DNA of 50,713 nucleotides from Alphaproteobacteria bacterium (GCA_017958225.1 JAGDDD010000032.1:1-50713); one strand, 5' to 3'. Counted from the first letter of the stretch, positions 1-8,586 are shown. Notes: a model not told the origin generated them from the sequence alone. Numbers and translations: made by a program.

Positions 1-1
1 G

Positions 2-1333
2 GAAGAGTTCGACCTGTCCGAATATCAGCCTAACAATGAGGCTTATCCGAATATACAAATTGCCGGTTATGCCGGATCGTTTGAGGTCAGCGACAAGACA
101 ACGGCGTTTGAGGTGACTTTAACAGATATAGAAAAAGCGGTCTGTGACAAGATAATGAACTCGGGTTGGGATCAACCGTATATGATCTATGTCAATAATA
201 TGCCCAATGGTGCGTGTGAGGACACCAACGCGATGATTTTTGCATTTAACAACACGCTGGACACAGAAGCACCGGCATGTAACCCGCGCAACGGGTGGAA
301 CGACGACCATCAAAGGTGTGAGCCTTGCGCTGACGGGTATGGCAAAGACGGAGATCAGTGCGCGCAATGTCCGGCTGACACTTATCAATATGGCGACGAG
401 TGTCGTGACTGTCCGGCAGGTTCAGAAACCGAGGCCGGCGCGACGGAATGTCCTTGTCCTGCCAATCGTATTTGGAACGCCGAAGCCGGCACATGCGACC
501 TATGCCCTGCGAATACTTACAAGACGGATGATTATACCTGTAAGGCTTGTCCGGAAGGGGCGACATCGGCAGAAGGGTCTGTGGCTGGCGATAACGCTTG
601 CACTTGCCCGGGCTCGACATGGGTGGCGAACATAGAACAATGCGATCCGCCTTTGTGTAAAGATCGCTCGGCGTGCGCGTCGTGGGCAGCGGATGCCAAT
701 GGCTATGCCTGTGAAAAAGAGGGCAATGCCGAATTCGGTGTGTGCAATAAATATTATTTCAGAAAATGGATTGAAGGCACCGGCTCGCAATATTTTGATC
801 CTGAATTGACGCTTGATGAATATGATGCAGTGATTGCCCAGTTTGAAAATACAGATTTAACACAAAACAGATGTTGGTTTTGGGGTGTCAATCACGATGA
901 CTCACAAGTGGGTTGGTCGCGCTCTCAAATCTCCTATTCGCAAAGTTCATTTTTGGGCTATGGCGGCAACGGTTATGTTGTCGGAACACCGACGCAAGTT
1001 TTTGGCAAAGAATTGACGTCAGGTCCCCACGTGATTCGTATGGAAAATAAAAAGTTTTATGTGGATAACGATGTTGCGAATTTTACCGGCAAGACATATA
1101 CATACAGTACGGAATCTAAAACCTGTATCTTTTGTTGTGTGGGCAATGCTGGAAACTTTGGGACGCCATCAAAGGCGAAAATGTGGTATTTCCAGGCCTA
1201 TAAAAACGGCGAGTTGGTGGCGGAATATAAGCCGGCGGTCAATTACCAAAACAAGCCGGGCATATACGATACCCAGGAAGATGTGATGTATTACAACAAA
1301 GGCTCGGGCGAGTGTAATATCTCGGCCGATTAA
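2..1333 (+). CDS. Cysteine-rich surface protein with pilin-like and lectin-like regions (5' partial)
   Basis: The frame is open from base 2, so the true start lies left of the window; 443 residues are visible. The first ~90 residues contain a segment (VCDKIMNSGWDQPYMIYVNN) that resembles the core of PilS/PilV-type type IV pilins, a weak match made from memory. Next comes a ~150-residue array of CP-x-CxxCP repeats like eukaryotic GCC2/GCC3 or EGF-like modules. The last ~190 residues look like the beta-sandwich, lectin-like domain found at the C-terminus of many gut bacterial surface proteins, ending in the typical YDTQEDVMYYNKGSGE pattern. Probably exported and disulfide-bonded. Function unknown; adhesion is an inference. 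Confidence 0.7.
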   Translation, partial: EEFDLSEYQPNNEAYPNIQIAGYAGSFEVSDKTTAFEVTLTDIEKAVCDKIMNSGWDQPYMIYVNNMPNGACEDTNAMIFAFNNTLDTEAPACNPRNGWNDDHQRCEPCADGYGKDGDQCAQCPADTYQYGDECRDCPAGSETEAGATECPCPANRIWNAEAGTCDLCPANTYKTDDYTCKACPEGATSAEGSVAGDNACTCPGSTWVANIEQCDPPLCKDRSACASWAADANGYACEKEGNAEFGVCNKYYFRKWIEGTGSQYFDPELTLDEYDAVIAQFENTDLTQNRCWFWGVNHDDSQVGWSRSQISYSQSSFLGYGGNGYVVGTPTQVFGKELTSGPHVIRMENKKFYVDNDVANFTGKTYTYSTESKTCIFCCVGNAGNFGTPSKAKMWYFQAYKNGELVAEYKPAVNYQNKPGIYDTQEDVMYYNKGSGECNISAD

Positions 1334-1338
1334 ACAAG

Positions 1339-1367
1339 TTGCCTTTTTGTTGGGTTTGGTGTAAAAT
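1339..1367 (+). promoter_or_regulatory. Promoter for the leaderless lipoprotein gene and queH
   Basis: TTGCCT (1339-1344), 17 bp, TAAAAT (1362-1367). The -10 ends 7 bases before the ATG at 1375 and there is no Shine-Dalgarno sequence, so transcription probably starts at or next to the A of the start codon. Confidence 0.6.
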
Positions 1368-1374
1368 CTTTTCC

Positions 1375-1659
1375 ATGAAATACGGATGGTGTCTTTTATT
1401 GTTTTTAACCGCGTGCGCGCCTTATATAGACGAGCGGCGTGAGGCAGGGCAGATTGCACATGTCGGACAATCTAAACCGGATCGCGTGGCGATTTGTTAC
1501 CATGGTTGGCGCACCGATGATGACGAATTGTTAAAAATGGCAGAACAGGCCTGTGCGCAAACCGGTCGTGTGGCGCGCTACGATGACACAAAATACTTTA
1601 ATTGCGCCTTTTTCACGCCGAACACGCGCTTTTTCAAATGTGTTCCCAAAGGAAAATAA
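1375..1659 (+). CDS. Small lipoprotein, hypothetical
   Basis: 94 residues. The N-terminus MKYGWCLLLFLTACAP is a lipoprotein signal with lipobox LTAC and acylated Cys14, so it should be membrane-anchored. The rest has several cysteines and the pattern CYHGW...LLKMAEQAC...FNCAF...TRFFKC, which I recall from short alphaproteobacterial lipoproteins of unknown role. The ATG at 1375 is preferred over the upstream alternative because the signal peptide starts there and the promoter -10 lies just ahead. The stop overlaps the queH start (TAATG). Confidence 0.7.
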   Translation: MKYGWCLLLFLTACAPYIDERREAGQIAHVGQSKPDRVAICYHGWRTDDDELLKMAEQACAQTGRVARYDDTKYFNCAFFTPNTRFFKCVPKGK

Positions 1660-2195
1660 TGCGGTTGCTGTTGTTGTCTTGTTGTGCGCCTTGTTCCTGC
1701 GCCGTCATCGAGTCTTTGGCTGAGCAAAAGAAAGACTTTACTGTTTTGTTTTATAACCCGAATATTGCCCCTGAGGCCGAATACCAAAAACGCCTGGCCG
1801 AAAATAAACGCGTCTGCCAACAATTTGGCGTGCCTTTTGTTGATTTACCCTATGAGCCGGAAGCGTGGAAAAACTGCACACAGGGCTTGGAAAATGAGCC
1901 GGAACGCGGGCGACGCTGTGCGGCCTGTTTTGAGTTGCGGTTACGTCGGGCTATGCGTTATGCGCAAGAAAATCATTTCGATGTCGTCAGTTCTGTGTTG
2001 GGTGTTTCCCGCTATAAAGATTTGGACCAGGTCAATGCGGTTGCGGACAAGGTGTCGGCCGATGTGGGCGTGCCTTATGATAAAACAAACTGGCGCAAAG
2101 GCGGCCTGCAAGAACGTCGCGCTCAACTGATTAAAGAGTTGGCGCTTTACCAGCAAACTTATTGCGGGTGCGCCCCGTCGTTAAAAAAGAATTAG
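1659..2195 (+). CDS. queH: Epoxyqueuosine reductase QueH
   Basis: 178 residues, the usual length for QueH (DUF208), which reduces epoxyqueuosine to queuosine in tRNA, replacing QueG in many bacteria. Visible hallmarks: CCAPCS near the N-terminus (Cys8, Cys9, Cys12), the CAACFELRL motif (Cys87, Cys90), the VSRYKD segment and the C-terminal YCGC (Cys169, Cys171). These cysteines bind the metal centre in the family. Start chosen at 1659 because it overlaps the upstream stop and the CC motif must sit near the N-terminus. Its stop overlaps the convergent infC stop by 4 bp. Confidence 0.93.
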   Translation: MRLLLLSCCAPCSCAVIESLAEQKKDFTVLFYNPNIAPEAEYQKRLAENKRVCQQFGVPFVDLPYEPEAWKNCTQGLENEPERGRRCAACFELRLRRAMRYAQENHFDVVSSVLGVSRYKDLDQVNAVADKVSADVGVPYDKTNWRKGGLQERRAQLIKELALYQQTYCGCAPSLKKN

Positions 2196-2743
2196 GGTTT
2201 GGCCCCAATTGGCGCCAAGCGCATGCTCATCATTTTGCCTTCTAATTTCGGCTCTAATTCCGTTTTGGCAATGTCGGCCAATTGTTCCTGCATACGCGTC
2301 AGCACGGACACGCCTTGATCCTGATACGACATTTCGCGTCCGCGGAACTTCAAGGTGAATTTGACTTTGTTGCCTTCGGTCAGGAAGCGTTGTGCGGCTT
2401 TTAATTTCACATTAAAGTCGTGAATATCAATCATCGGCGTGAGTTTGATTTCTTTAATTTCGACGACTTTTTGTTTTTTCTTTGTTTCGTTTTTGCGCTT
2501 TTGGAGTTCGTATTTATATTTACCAAAATCTAAAATCTTGCACACAGGCGGAACAGAATTGGGCGAGATTTCCACAAGGTCCAAGCCTTCTTGTTGTGCT
2601 TTGTAAATCGCTTCGCGCGTCGGAACAACGCCTATGTTTTCTCCGTTGGAAAGAATAAGCCGCACTTCGCGTACTTTAATCATTTCGTTGGCTCTGGGTC
2701 CGTCATTGGCGGGGTTAAAGCCCTTTGTATTATCGGTAAATAT
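2192..2743 (-). CDS. infC: Translation initiation factor IF-3, probable AUA start
   Basis: IF-3 binds the 30S subunit and checks start-codon pairing. The family core is clear: GPRANEMIKVREVRLI, LDLVEISPN, PPVCKILDFGKYKY, the lysine-rich linker, and RGREMSYQDQG in the C-terminal domain. An ATG exists at 2755-2753, but it has no Shine-Dalgarno sequence and itself overlaps a perfect GGAGG (2753-2749). That GGAGG lies 5 nt ahead of ATA at 2743-2741, which I take as the start (183 residues). Rare start codons in infC are the known basis of IF-3 autoregulation. It is last in the hpf-ptsN-rnhA-infC strand; rpmI and rplT, the usual partners, are not next to it. Confidence 0.9.
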   Translation of the reverse strand: MFTDNTKGFNPANDGPRANEMIKVREVRLILSNGENIGVVPTREAIYKAQQEGLDLVEISPNSVPPVCKILDFGKYKYELQKRKNETKKKQKVVEIKEIKLTPMIDIHDFNVKLKAAQRFLTEGNKVKFTLKFRGREMSYQDQGVSVLTRMQEQLADIAKTELEPKLEGKMMSMRLAPIGAKP

Positions 2744-2748
2744 ACTGT

Positions 2749-2753
2749 CCTCC
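2749..2753 (-). promoter_or_regulatory. Shine-Dalgarno site that selects the AUA start of infC
   Basis: GGAGG on the minus strand, 5 nt upstream of ATA (2743-2741). It overlaps the only nearby ATG, so it cannot serve that ATG. Confidence 0.7.
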
Positions 2754-2778
2754 ATTTATGGGTTGATGAGAAGTTACT

Positions 2779-3237
2779 TTATAGTGAATCCTTGTTAAAA
2801 TCAAGTTCTTTTTTCAAGATAGCCTCGCGCGCCAAAGAATCCACCAGCTCGTTATTCGGATCGCCGGCATGACCTTTCAGCCAATGCCAATGGAGCGTAT
2901 GTCGCGCGGTTTCTGTCTCCAATTGCTGCCACAAATCTGCGTTGGCCACAGGTTTATTCGCAGCGGTTTTCCAATTTTTCTTTTTCCAGCCGGGCAACCA
3001 GTCTTGAAAGCCATTGGCCACATACTGACTGTCGGTAAATAAGTCGATTTCGCACGGCTCCTTTAATTCCTGCAAGGCGCGGATAACCGCGGTCAATTCC
3101 ATACGATTATTGGTTGTCGGATCTTCGGCTCCGCTGATGTGTTTTGTGTGTCCTTGATAATTTAACACAGCTGCCCAGCCGCCCTTTCCGGGGTTTCCGC
3201 TGCAAGCACCGTCTGTGTAAATCACGACTGTTTTCAT
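2779..3237 (-). CDS. rnhA: Ribonuclease HI
   Basis: 152 residues, typical for RNase HI, which cleaves the RNA strand of RNA-DNA hybrids. The four catalytic carboxylates are visible: Asp9 (YTDGACSGNPG), Glu47 (NNRMELTA), Asp69 (LFTDSQYV) and Asp133 (ELVDSLAREA), with the flexible-loop histidine in KGHAGD. The ATG overlaps the ptsN stop by one base (TAATG), so translation is probably coupled. Confidence 0.96.
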   Translation of the reverse strand: MKTVVIYTDGACSGNPGKGGWAAVLNYQGHTKHISGAEDPTTNNRMELTAVIRALQELKEPCEIDLFTDSQYVANGFQDWLPGWKKKNWKTAANKPVANADLWQQLETETARHTLHWHWLKGHAGDPNNELVDSLAREAILKKELDFNKDSL

Positions 3238-3689
3238 TAATCGTTGTCGGCTTTTTTAATCAAATTGATAACGTCTTCCGCTGTTTGTGCCTGACGCAGT
3301 TGCGTGCAAACCGCTTCATCGCGCAAAAGTTTGGAAATGCGCGCCAAGGCTTTCAGGTGATCGGCCCCCGAATCTTCGGGAACTAACAGCACAAACAACA
3401 AATCAACCGGCTGACCATCGACAGATTCAAAGTCAATCGGTTTGACGCGCACAAACGCACCGAATAAGTCTTTTAAATTCGCCAAGCGGGCGTGCGGAAT
3501 AGCCACACCACGACCAATGCCGGTGGTGCCTAACCGTTCGCGCTCTACCAACGCACCGAAAATAACTTGTTCTTCCAGTTGAATCTGTTTCGCACACAAG
3601 GCGGAAATGTTTTCCAAGACTTGCTTTTTGCTGCTGCCCGAGACGTCTAAAAAGACATCTTCAGTTTGGAGAAAATCTTTAATTTTCAT
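3237..3689 (-). CDS. ptsN: PTS IIA-like nitrogen-regulatory protein PtsN
   Basis: 150 residues of EIIA-Ntr type. The phosphorylated histidine is His66 in GVAIPHARL. The end DHLKALARISKLLRD is characteristic. It takes phosphate from a PtsO/HPr-like carrier and relays nitrogen and potassium status. The likely HPr donor (ptsH) and HprK are encoded at 38077-38864. It follows hpf by 15 bp, as in the alphaproteobacterial rpoN-hpf-ptsN order, but rpoN is not here. Confidence 0.93.
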   Translation of the reverse strand: MKIKDFLQTEDVFLDVSGSSKKQVLENISALCAKQIQLEEQVIFGALVERERLGTTGIGRGVAIPHARLANLKDLFGAFVRVKPIDFESVDGQPVDLLFVLLVPEDSGADHLKALARISKLLRDEAVCTQLRQAQTAEDVINLIKKADND

Positions 3690-3704
3690 CAGGAATACCC
3701 GTTA

Positions 3705-4256
3705 TTATTTGCCCTGTTTGGGATTGACCCAACCGATGTTACCGTCCGGACGACGATACACCATGTTCAATTCCCCATGTGCGGAGTTGCGGAACAATAA
3801 AGCCGGCGCATCCGTCAAATCCATGCGCATCACGGCGCCACTGACGGAGCAAATCGGCAATTCCATTTGTGTTTCGGCAATGATAACCGGCGCATCAGCT
3901 GCGACTTCTTGTGTTTCATCCGATTCTATGACGGACACAGGCGCCATTTCGATTTTTTCGTTGCGGTGTTCAACCAAACGATCTTTATAACGATTCAATT
4001 GACGGGAAATACGCGCCACAGCTTGATCCAGCGCGGCATAAGCGTCGGTCGCTTTAGCTTCGCCTTTCATCAACAGGCCCGACGTCGGATGGACGGTGAT
4101 TTCGGCCTTGATGCTTTCTCTTTCTTTGGAAAAGACAATAGAGGCACTGACCGCGGAAGTGAAATACTTTTCAACAGCCTTGCCCAACGCTTCTTCGGCA
4201 TAAGCGGGCATGTTTTCGCCCAAGTTAATGTGCTTGCCTGTAATATTTATCTGCAT
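3705..4256 (-). CDS. hpf: Long-form ribosome hibernation promoting factor
   Basis: 183 residues. The N-terminal ~100 residues have the HPF/RaiA fold pattern (MQINITGKHINLGENMPAYA ... YAALDQAVARISRQLNRYKDR). After an acidic linker, the C-terminal dimerisation domain ends DAPALLFRNSAHGELNMVYRRPDGNIGWV. The long form dimerises 70S ribosomes into 100S particles in stationary phase. An AAGGATG Shine-Dalgarno sequence precedes the ATG. First gene of the minus-strand operon hpf-ptsN-rnhA-infC. Confidence 0.94.
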   Translation of the reverse strand: MQINITGKHINLGENMPAYAEEALGKAVEKYFTSAVSASIVFSKERESIKAEITVHPTSGLLMKGEAKATDAYAALDQAVARISRQLNRYKDRLVEHRNEKIEMAPVSVIESDETQEVAADAPVIIAETQMELPICSVSGAVMRMDLTDAPALLFRNSAHGELNMVYRRPDGNIGWVNPKQGK

Positions 4257-4384
4257 AATTTCATCCTTTATCTAAACAAACAGAATAGATACAGCCTATA
4301 AGAAAAGTTTTATCCTGTCAAGTTTTTCTTTCTTTGATTGTTTTTAGGGTGGCTTTGTGGTATGCTAAAGGCAAAGGAAAGCTG

Positions 4385-5431
4385 ATGTCGTTCGGTGTTT
4401 ATATCCATTGGCCTTATTGCCTGTCCAAATGTCCTTACTGCGATTTTTTCTCGCGGGCGGTATCTCCTGACGCAACGCTGATCGAGGCCTATCAAGCCGA
4501 AATACAGCGCCTGCCCAAGCGAACGGTCACCAGCGTGTTTTTCGGGGGTGGCACGCCTTCTTTGATGCAGGAAAAAGATATTTCGGCGCTGTTAGAGGCG
4601 GTAGCAGTGCGTTGCGGCCTGTCGCCGGATGCGGAAATCAGCCTAGAAGCCAATCCGGACGCTATAGATATGCCTAAAATGAAGGCGTTGCATGCCTTGG
4701 GCGTGAATCGCCTGTCGTTGGGGGTTCAGTCGTTATCTGACGATTCTTTGCAGTTTTTAGGGCGGCATCATGATGCGAAAACAGCGCGGTTGCGCATAGA
4801 ACAAATGGCGCGTATCTTTGATAATTGCTCTATCGATTTGATGTATGCGCTGCCTTTTCATACCCTGTCCGCGTGGGAAAAAGAGTTGGCCGAGGCATTG
4901 ACCTATGATTTGCCGCACTATTCCCTGTATCAACTGACGATAGAGGAAGGCACGCCTTTTGCCAGGCAGGGGGTAAAACCGGCAGACGAAAATGTCGCGC
5001 GCGACCTGTTTTTACAAACGCTGGAGCAAATGGAAAAGGCCGGAAAACCGTGGTATGAGGTATCTAATTTTGCGCAAAAAGGCTTTGAATGCCGGCACAA
5101 TCTAGGCTATTGGCTGGGCAAAGATTATGCAGGTATCGGGCCGGGGGCGCATGGCCGCTACGGGTGTGTGGCTACGGAAAATCCTTGTTCTGTGCCTTTA
5201 TGGCGGCAACAGGGGACACAGAAAACGCGCCTGTCAAAACAAGAAAGATTTGAAGAAAAACTGTTAATGGGCCTGCGCTTGCGCCAAGGTTTTTCAACGC
5301 GTCATTTGGCGCCGAAAGCCGTTCAGAGAGCCATTGACAACGGATGGGTCGTGCGCACAAAAAACAAGGTGGTTTTGACGCAAGAAGGGTTGTTGATGCT
5401 CAACCCTTTGACCGTATTGTTATGTCCGTAA
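4385..5431 (+). CDS. hemW: Radical SAM heme chaperone HemW
   Basis: 348 residues. The radical SAM cluster motif is CLSKCPYC (Cys12, Cys16, Cys19), followed by FFGGGTPS. Neither the N-terminal extension nor the extra residues of true oxygen-independent HemN are present, and the length and short C-terminus fit HemW, which carries heme. ATG 4385 is preceded by AAGGAAAG; the longer frame upstream lacks similarity. Ends one base before the convergent lipoprotein stop. Confidence 0.88.
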   Translation: MSFGVYIHWPYCLSKCPYCDFFSRAVSPDATLIEAYQAEIQRLPKRTVTSVFFGGGTPSLMQEKDISALLEAVAVRCGLSPDAEISLEANPDAIDMPKMKALHALGVNRLSLGVQSLSDDSLQFLGRHHDAKTARLRIEQMARIFDNCSIDLMYALPFHTLSAWEKELAEALTYDLPHYSLYQLTIEEGTPFARQGVKPADENVARDLFLQTLEQMEKAGKPWYEVSNFAQKGFECRHNLGYWLGKDYAGIGPGAHGRYGCVATENPCSVPLWRQQGTQKTRLSKQERFEEKLLMGLRLRQGFSTRHLAPKAVQRAIDNGWVVRTKNKVVLTQEGLLMLNPLTVLLCP

Positions 5432-5432
5432 A

Positions 5433-6683
5433 TTATTGCCAGAAAGAAAACGGTGATGAGCGGCGCTCTTCCTCTTCCATAAAGGTTTCGGACGCGCTTT
5501 CAATCAGGCGGAAGCGATTTTTCGGGCGAATTTGAGACACGCCTAACAAGCGTTCGGAGGTGCCGTCTGTGCGGAAACGGAACAGGCCGTCTGTGCCTCT
5601 GAAGCCGTTCGGTTGCGTCAATTCGTCTTTGGTAACTTGCCCGTCTTGGCCTAAAAACGCAATCAATTTGACGGCGTCATACGACAAAGAGGCCAGGCGG
5701 ATGGGCTTTTTGCCATACGCTTCCTGATATTTCGTGGCAAAAGCTTCGTAATCCGGCCGTGCTAACGAGGGGAAATAACTGCCAATCAGTGCGCCTTCTT
5801 TGGTCAGCGACGGATCATGCCATTGCGACATGCCGACAAACATGACCACATCCGGTGTGACATCATACAAGGCAAATAAAGCCGCAATCGACTTTAACCG
5901 GTTTCCGTCATCGGCGATGAGCAAAGTATCAAAATCCAATTTTTCGGCAATCGGCGTTTCATCTTCTGCCTTGTCTTTGCGTGTGGCTAAATCAGGCGGC
6001 AATACCTTGAGCACATACGGTTCAAAGTTGATATAGGTTGGGTTATAAAACGATTCGGCCGCCAGTGTCATCCCGCAATTTTCTGCGGTTTGTTTGGCAG
6101 CGAGATAAGTGATATCGCCGGCTTTGCTGTCGGGCGCCAAAATCGCCAAACGGGTTTTGCCTTGCTCACAGGCAAAGCGCACAATGCGTTCCATTTGTTC
6201 AGACAAGGACAAAGCCATGGTATAAACGCCTTTGCCCAACACATCCGGATCCGAGGAAAAAGCAATAACAGGTATGTTGCTCCATTGCGCCGAATCTTTA
6301 ATCGCTTTGACTTCGTCAGCAAAAACCGGACCTAAAATAATTTGGATGTTTTCACTTTTGGCTTTGCGGAAGGCTTCTTGTGCACCTTCGGCCGTGCCTT
6401 TGGTGTCGTAAAATTGCAAAATCAAATGGTCATTATTGCTGTCAAATTGGGCCAGCAGAGCGGCGTTGCGCAAACTTTCTCCCAACTTGGCTTGTTCGCC
6501 GGTCAAGGGCAAAAACATGCCGGCGCGCACGGTGTGTTGTGCGGTCAGCAGGTCGTCATAAACAGTGCCTTCCGTGCTTTGATACGGTGATAAATCCATA
6601 GGCAAGGGGGCATATTTGTCCGCGCTATGCTGACATCCGGCAAGTACCAAACAAGCCACAAAAAGTGCAAAAATATGTTTCAT
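5433..6683 (-). CDS. Penicillin-binding protein activator, LpoA-like lipoprotein
   Basis: 416 residues. MKHIFALFVACLVLAGCQ is a lipoprotein signal (lipobox LAGC, Cys17). The body has the type I periplasmic-binding fold seen in LppC/LpoA and Leu/Ile/Val-binding proteins: PLTGEQAKLGESLRNAALLAQFD, then IILGPVFADEVKAI and VPVIAFSSDPDV. E. coli LpoA activates PBP1A from the outer membrane; the N-terminal TPR half of E. coli LpoA is missing, as is usual in alphaproteobacteria. The divergent neighbour rsmI matches the common lpoA-rsmI-yraN-dolP arrangement. A longer upstream reading frame overlaps rsmI and is not credible. Confidence 0.85.
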   Translation of the reverse strand: MKHIFALFVACLVLAGCQHSADKYAPLPMDLSPYQSTEGTVYDDLLTAQHTVRAGMFLPLTGEQAKLGESLRNAALLAQFDSNNDHLILQFYDTKGTAEGAQEAFRKAKSENIQIILGPVFADEVKAIKDSAQWSNIPVIAFSSDPDVLGKGVYTMALSLSEQMERIVRFACEQGKTRLAILAPDSKAGDITYLAAKQTAENCGMTLAAESFYNPTYINFEPYVLKVLPPDLATRKDKAEDETPIAEKLDFDTLLIADDGNRLKSIAALFALYDVTPDVVMFVGMSQWHDPSLTKEGALIGSYFPSLARPDYEAFATKYQEAYGKKPIRLASLSYDAVKLIAFLGQDGQVTKDELTQPNGFRGTDGLFRFRTDGTSERLLGVSQIRPKNRFRLIESASETFMEEEERRSSPFSFWQ

Positions 6684-6761
6684 ATGATTCGTCTTTTGTT
6701 TTTTGATGACTTCTGTTATACTGATTTTTAGATTTATTTTCAACAAAAAAAGGAAGTGGGT

Positions 6762-7598
6762 ATGTCCGGTCTGTATCTTGTATCTACACCTATCGGTAAT
6801 TTGGGGGATGTGTCGGCGCGCAGTCGTGAGGCCTTGGAACAGGCGGATGTGCTGGCTTGCGAGGATACGCGTAACGCAAAAAAATTGCTTACCTTGTTGG
6901 GCATTGCTTACCCGAAAACTTTTTTGGCTTATCACGAATATAATGCCGACAAAATGCGTCCGAAGTTGTTGGCCTTGCTGCAGCAGGGGCAAACAGTTGT
7001 TTTGGTGTCCGATGCGGGCACGCCTTTGATTTCGGATCCAGGTTATCGTTTGGTGCGCGATTGCCTGGATGCGCATATTGCGGTGGTGCCTATTCCCGGT
7101 GCCAATGCCGTGTTGCCGGCCTTGCAGTTGTCGGGGCTGCCGACGGACAGATTTTTATTCAATGGTTTTTTGCCGCATAAGCAAGGGGCGCGCAAAGCCG
7201 AGTTGGCCCTTTTGAAAGATATTCCTGCGACGCTGGTGTTTTATGAATCTCCGCATCGTGTGCCGGAAACTTTGGCGGATATGTTGGACGTTTTCGGGGA
7301 CAGAGAGGTCGCCGTTGTGCGCGAATTGACCAAAAAGTTTGAAGAGGTGCGCCGTGGCACTTTGGCCGAATTGTCGCAATTTTATGCGCAAGAAGGGCAT
7401 CCGGTGGGCGAGATCGTTTTGGTGGTCGATCGTGCCTCGGGGCAGGCGAAAACTTATGATATTTCTGCTATGTTGGAACAGGAACTGAAAGAAAAAACAC
7501 TGCGGGATGCGGTGGATGCCGTGACGAAAAAAACAGGTCTGGATAGGAAAAAAATATATGCGCAAGCCTTGTGTATCAAAAACAACAAAGACAATTAG
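6762..7598 (+). CDS. rsmI: 16S rRNA (cytidine1402-2'-O)-methyltransferase RsmI
   Basis: 278 residues. Tetrapyrrole-methylase-type SAM fold with family motifs LYLVSTPIGNLGDVS, CEDTR, VSDAGTPLISDPGYRLV, PIPGANAV and FYESPHR. It 2'-O-methylates C1402 in the decoding centre. ATG 6762 is preceded by AAAGGAAG. The 3' end overlaps yraN by 41 bp. Confidence 0.95.
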   Translation: MSGLYLVSTPIGNLGDVSARSREALEQADVLACEDTRNAKKLLTLLGIAYPKTFLAYHEYNADKMRPKLLALLQQGQTVVLVSDAGTPLISDPGYRLVRDCLDAHIAVVPIPGANAVLPALQLSGLPTDRFLFNGFLPHKQGARKAELALLKDIPATLVFYESPHRVPETLADMLDVFGDREVAVVRELTKKFEEVRRGTLAELSQFYAQEGHPVGEIVLVVDRASGQAKTYDISAMLEQELKEKTLRDAVDAVTKKTGLDRKKIYAQALCIKNNKDN

Positions 7599-7959
7599 GG
7601 GCGAAAGCGCCTATCGGTCCGGACATTATGCGGAACGGGCGGCTTGTTGGTTGCTACGCCTGAAAGGTTATCGCATTGTGCAACGCAATGTGCGTGTCAG
7701 TAAAATGGCCGGCGCGTCTGAAATAGACATTGTGGCACGCAAAGGCAAAATGTTGGTTTTTGTTGAGGTTAGAAAACGCGCGACCTTTGACCTGTGCGCC
7801 GAGGCGATTACACCGAAAGTGCAACGCCGGTTTGTGCGCTCGGCCGATTTGTTTTTAGCACGCAATCCTTGGGCGGAAGATATGTCGGTGCGCTTTGATT
7901 TGATATGGGTGGCCGGTTGGCATCTGCGTCATATTCAAGACGCGGTGAGGGGAGAGTAA
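7558..7959 (+). CDS. yraN: YraN/UPF0102 family nuclease-like protein
   Basis: 133 residues. The core SEIDIVARKGKMLVFVEVRKR is the restriction-endonuclease-like E-x-D-x-V pattern of UPF0102, preceded by YAERAACWLLRLKGYRIV. The biochemical role is unsettled. The ATG at 7558 lies inside rsmI but has a good AGGAA site 8 nt upstream, and no later in-frame start would keep the family N-terminus. It sits directly between rsmI and the BON lipoprotein, as in many proteobacteria. Confidence 0.9.
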   Translation: MRKPCVSKTTKTIRGESAYRSGHYAERAACWLLRLKGYRIVQRNVRVSKMAGASEIDIVARKGKMLVFVEVRKRATFDLCAEAITPKVQRRFVRSADLFLARNPWAEDMSVRFDLIWVAGWHLRHIQDAVRGE

Positions 7960-8541
7960 ATGCGCAGATATCTCCTGTTGATTGCCTGTTGTTTGCTCTG
8001 CGCTTGTCAGTTTTTGGGCTCGTTGTATCATGTCGGCGATTTTGTCGGCACCATGGCGCTGGATGATCGCTCTAATGAGGACGATTGGCTGGATACGCAA
8101 ATCAATGTCAATATACGCCAAAAGTTTTTGTCGGAAAAAGCCAGTTATGTGCTGGATATAGAAGTGACCGTCTTTGAAGGGGAGGTGCTGATTACGGGCG
8201 CTATTCCCACGATTTACGATATGGAGCAAATTGTCGATATTGTGTGGCAGACGCCACATGTGAAAAAAGTGTATAACTATATGCGCCTTGAAAATCCGGA
8301 CTATTTTGTGGACAGTGCCAAAGACGCCTTGGCCGCCTCTTCTGCGCGGTCCGGTTTGACGATGGCACAGGATGTGCGGTCGGTGAACTATAAACTGACG
8401 GTGGATGACGGTGTGCTGTATATTTTGGGCATTGCGCAAGATGCTGAAGAATACAGACGCGTTTTGGATGTTGTGGAAAATATCACCGGTATCACGCGCG
8501 TGGTGTCTTTGGTGCGGTCTGCGGATGAAAATTTAGATTGA
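7960..8541 (+). CDS. dolP: Two-BON-domain outer membrane lipoprotein, DolP-like
   Basis: 193 residues. MRRYLLLIACCLLCACQ is a lipoprotein signal (Cys16). Two BON repeats follow: about residues 45-110 (INVNIRQKFL ... VTVFEGEVLITGAI) and 120-190 (NYKLTVDDGVLYILGIAQDAEEY). DolP (YraP) supports outer-membrane integrity and BAM function in E. coli. It starts right after the yraN stop. Its TGA stop lies inside the TTGACT -35 of the tolC promoter. Confidence 0.88.
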   Translation: MRRYLLLIACCLLCACQFLGSLYHVGDFVGTMALDDRSNEDDWLDTQINVNIRQKFLSEKASYVLDIEVTVFEGEVLITGAIPTIYDMEQIVDIVWQTPHVKKVYNYMRLENPDYFVDSAKDALAASSARSGLTMAQDVRSVNYKLTVDDGVLYILGIAQDAEEYRRVLDVVENITGITRVVSLVRSADENLD

Positions 8542-8566
8542 CTTTTATGCGCGCGCCTTTTATCTT
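8538..8566 (+). promoter_or_regulatory. Promoter of the tolC-macAB operon
   Basis: TTGACT (8538-8543), 17 bp, TATCTT (8561-8566). The -35 contains the stop codon of the upstream gene. A GAAGGAG Shine-Dalgarno sequence precedes the ATG at 8587. Confidence 0.6.
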
Positions 8567-8586
8567 AGTTTGTTGAAGGAGTTTTT

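Noticed and set aside
5433-7076. 547-codon extension of the LpoA-like gene
   Set aside because: The extra N-terminus overlaps rsmI on the other strand and precedes an obvious lipoprotein signal at 6683.
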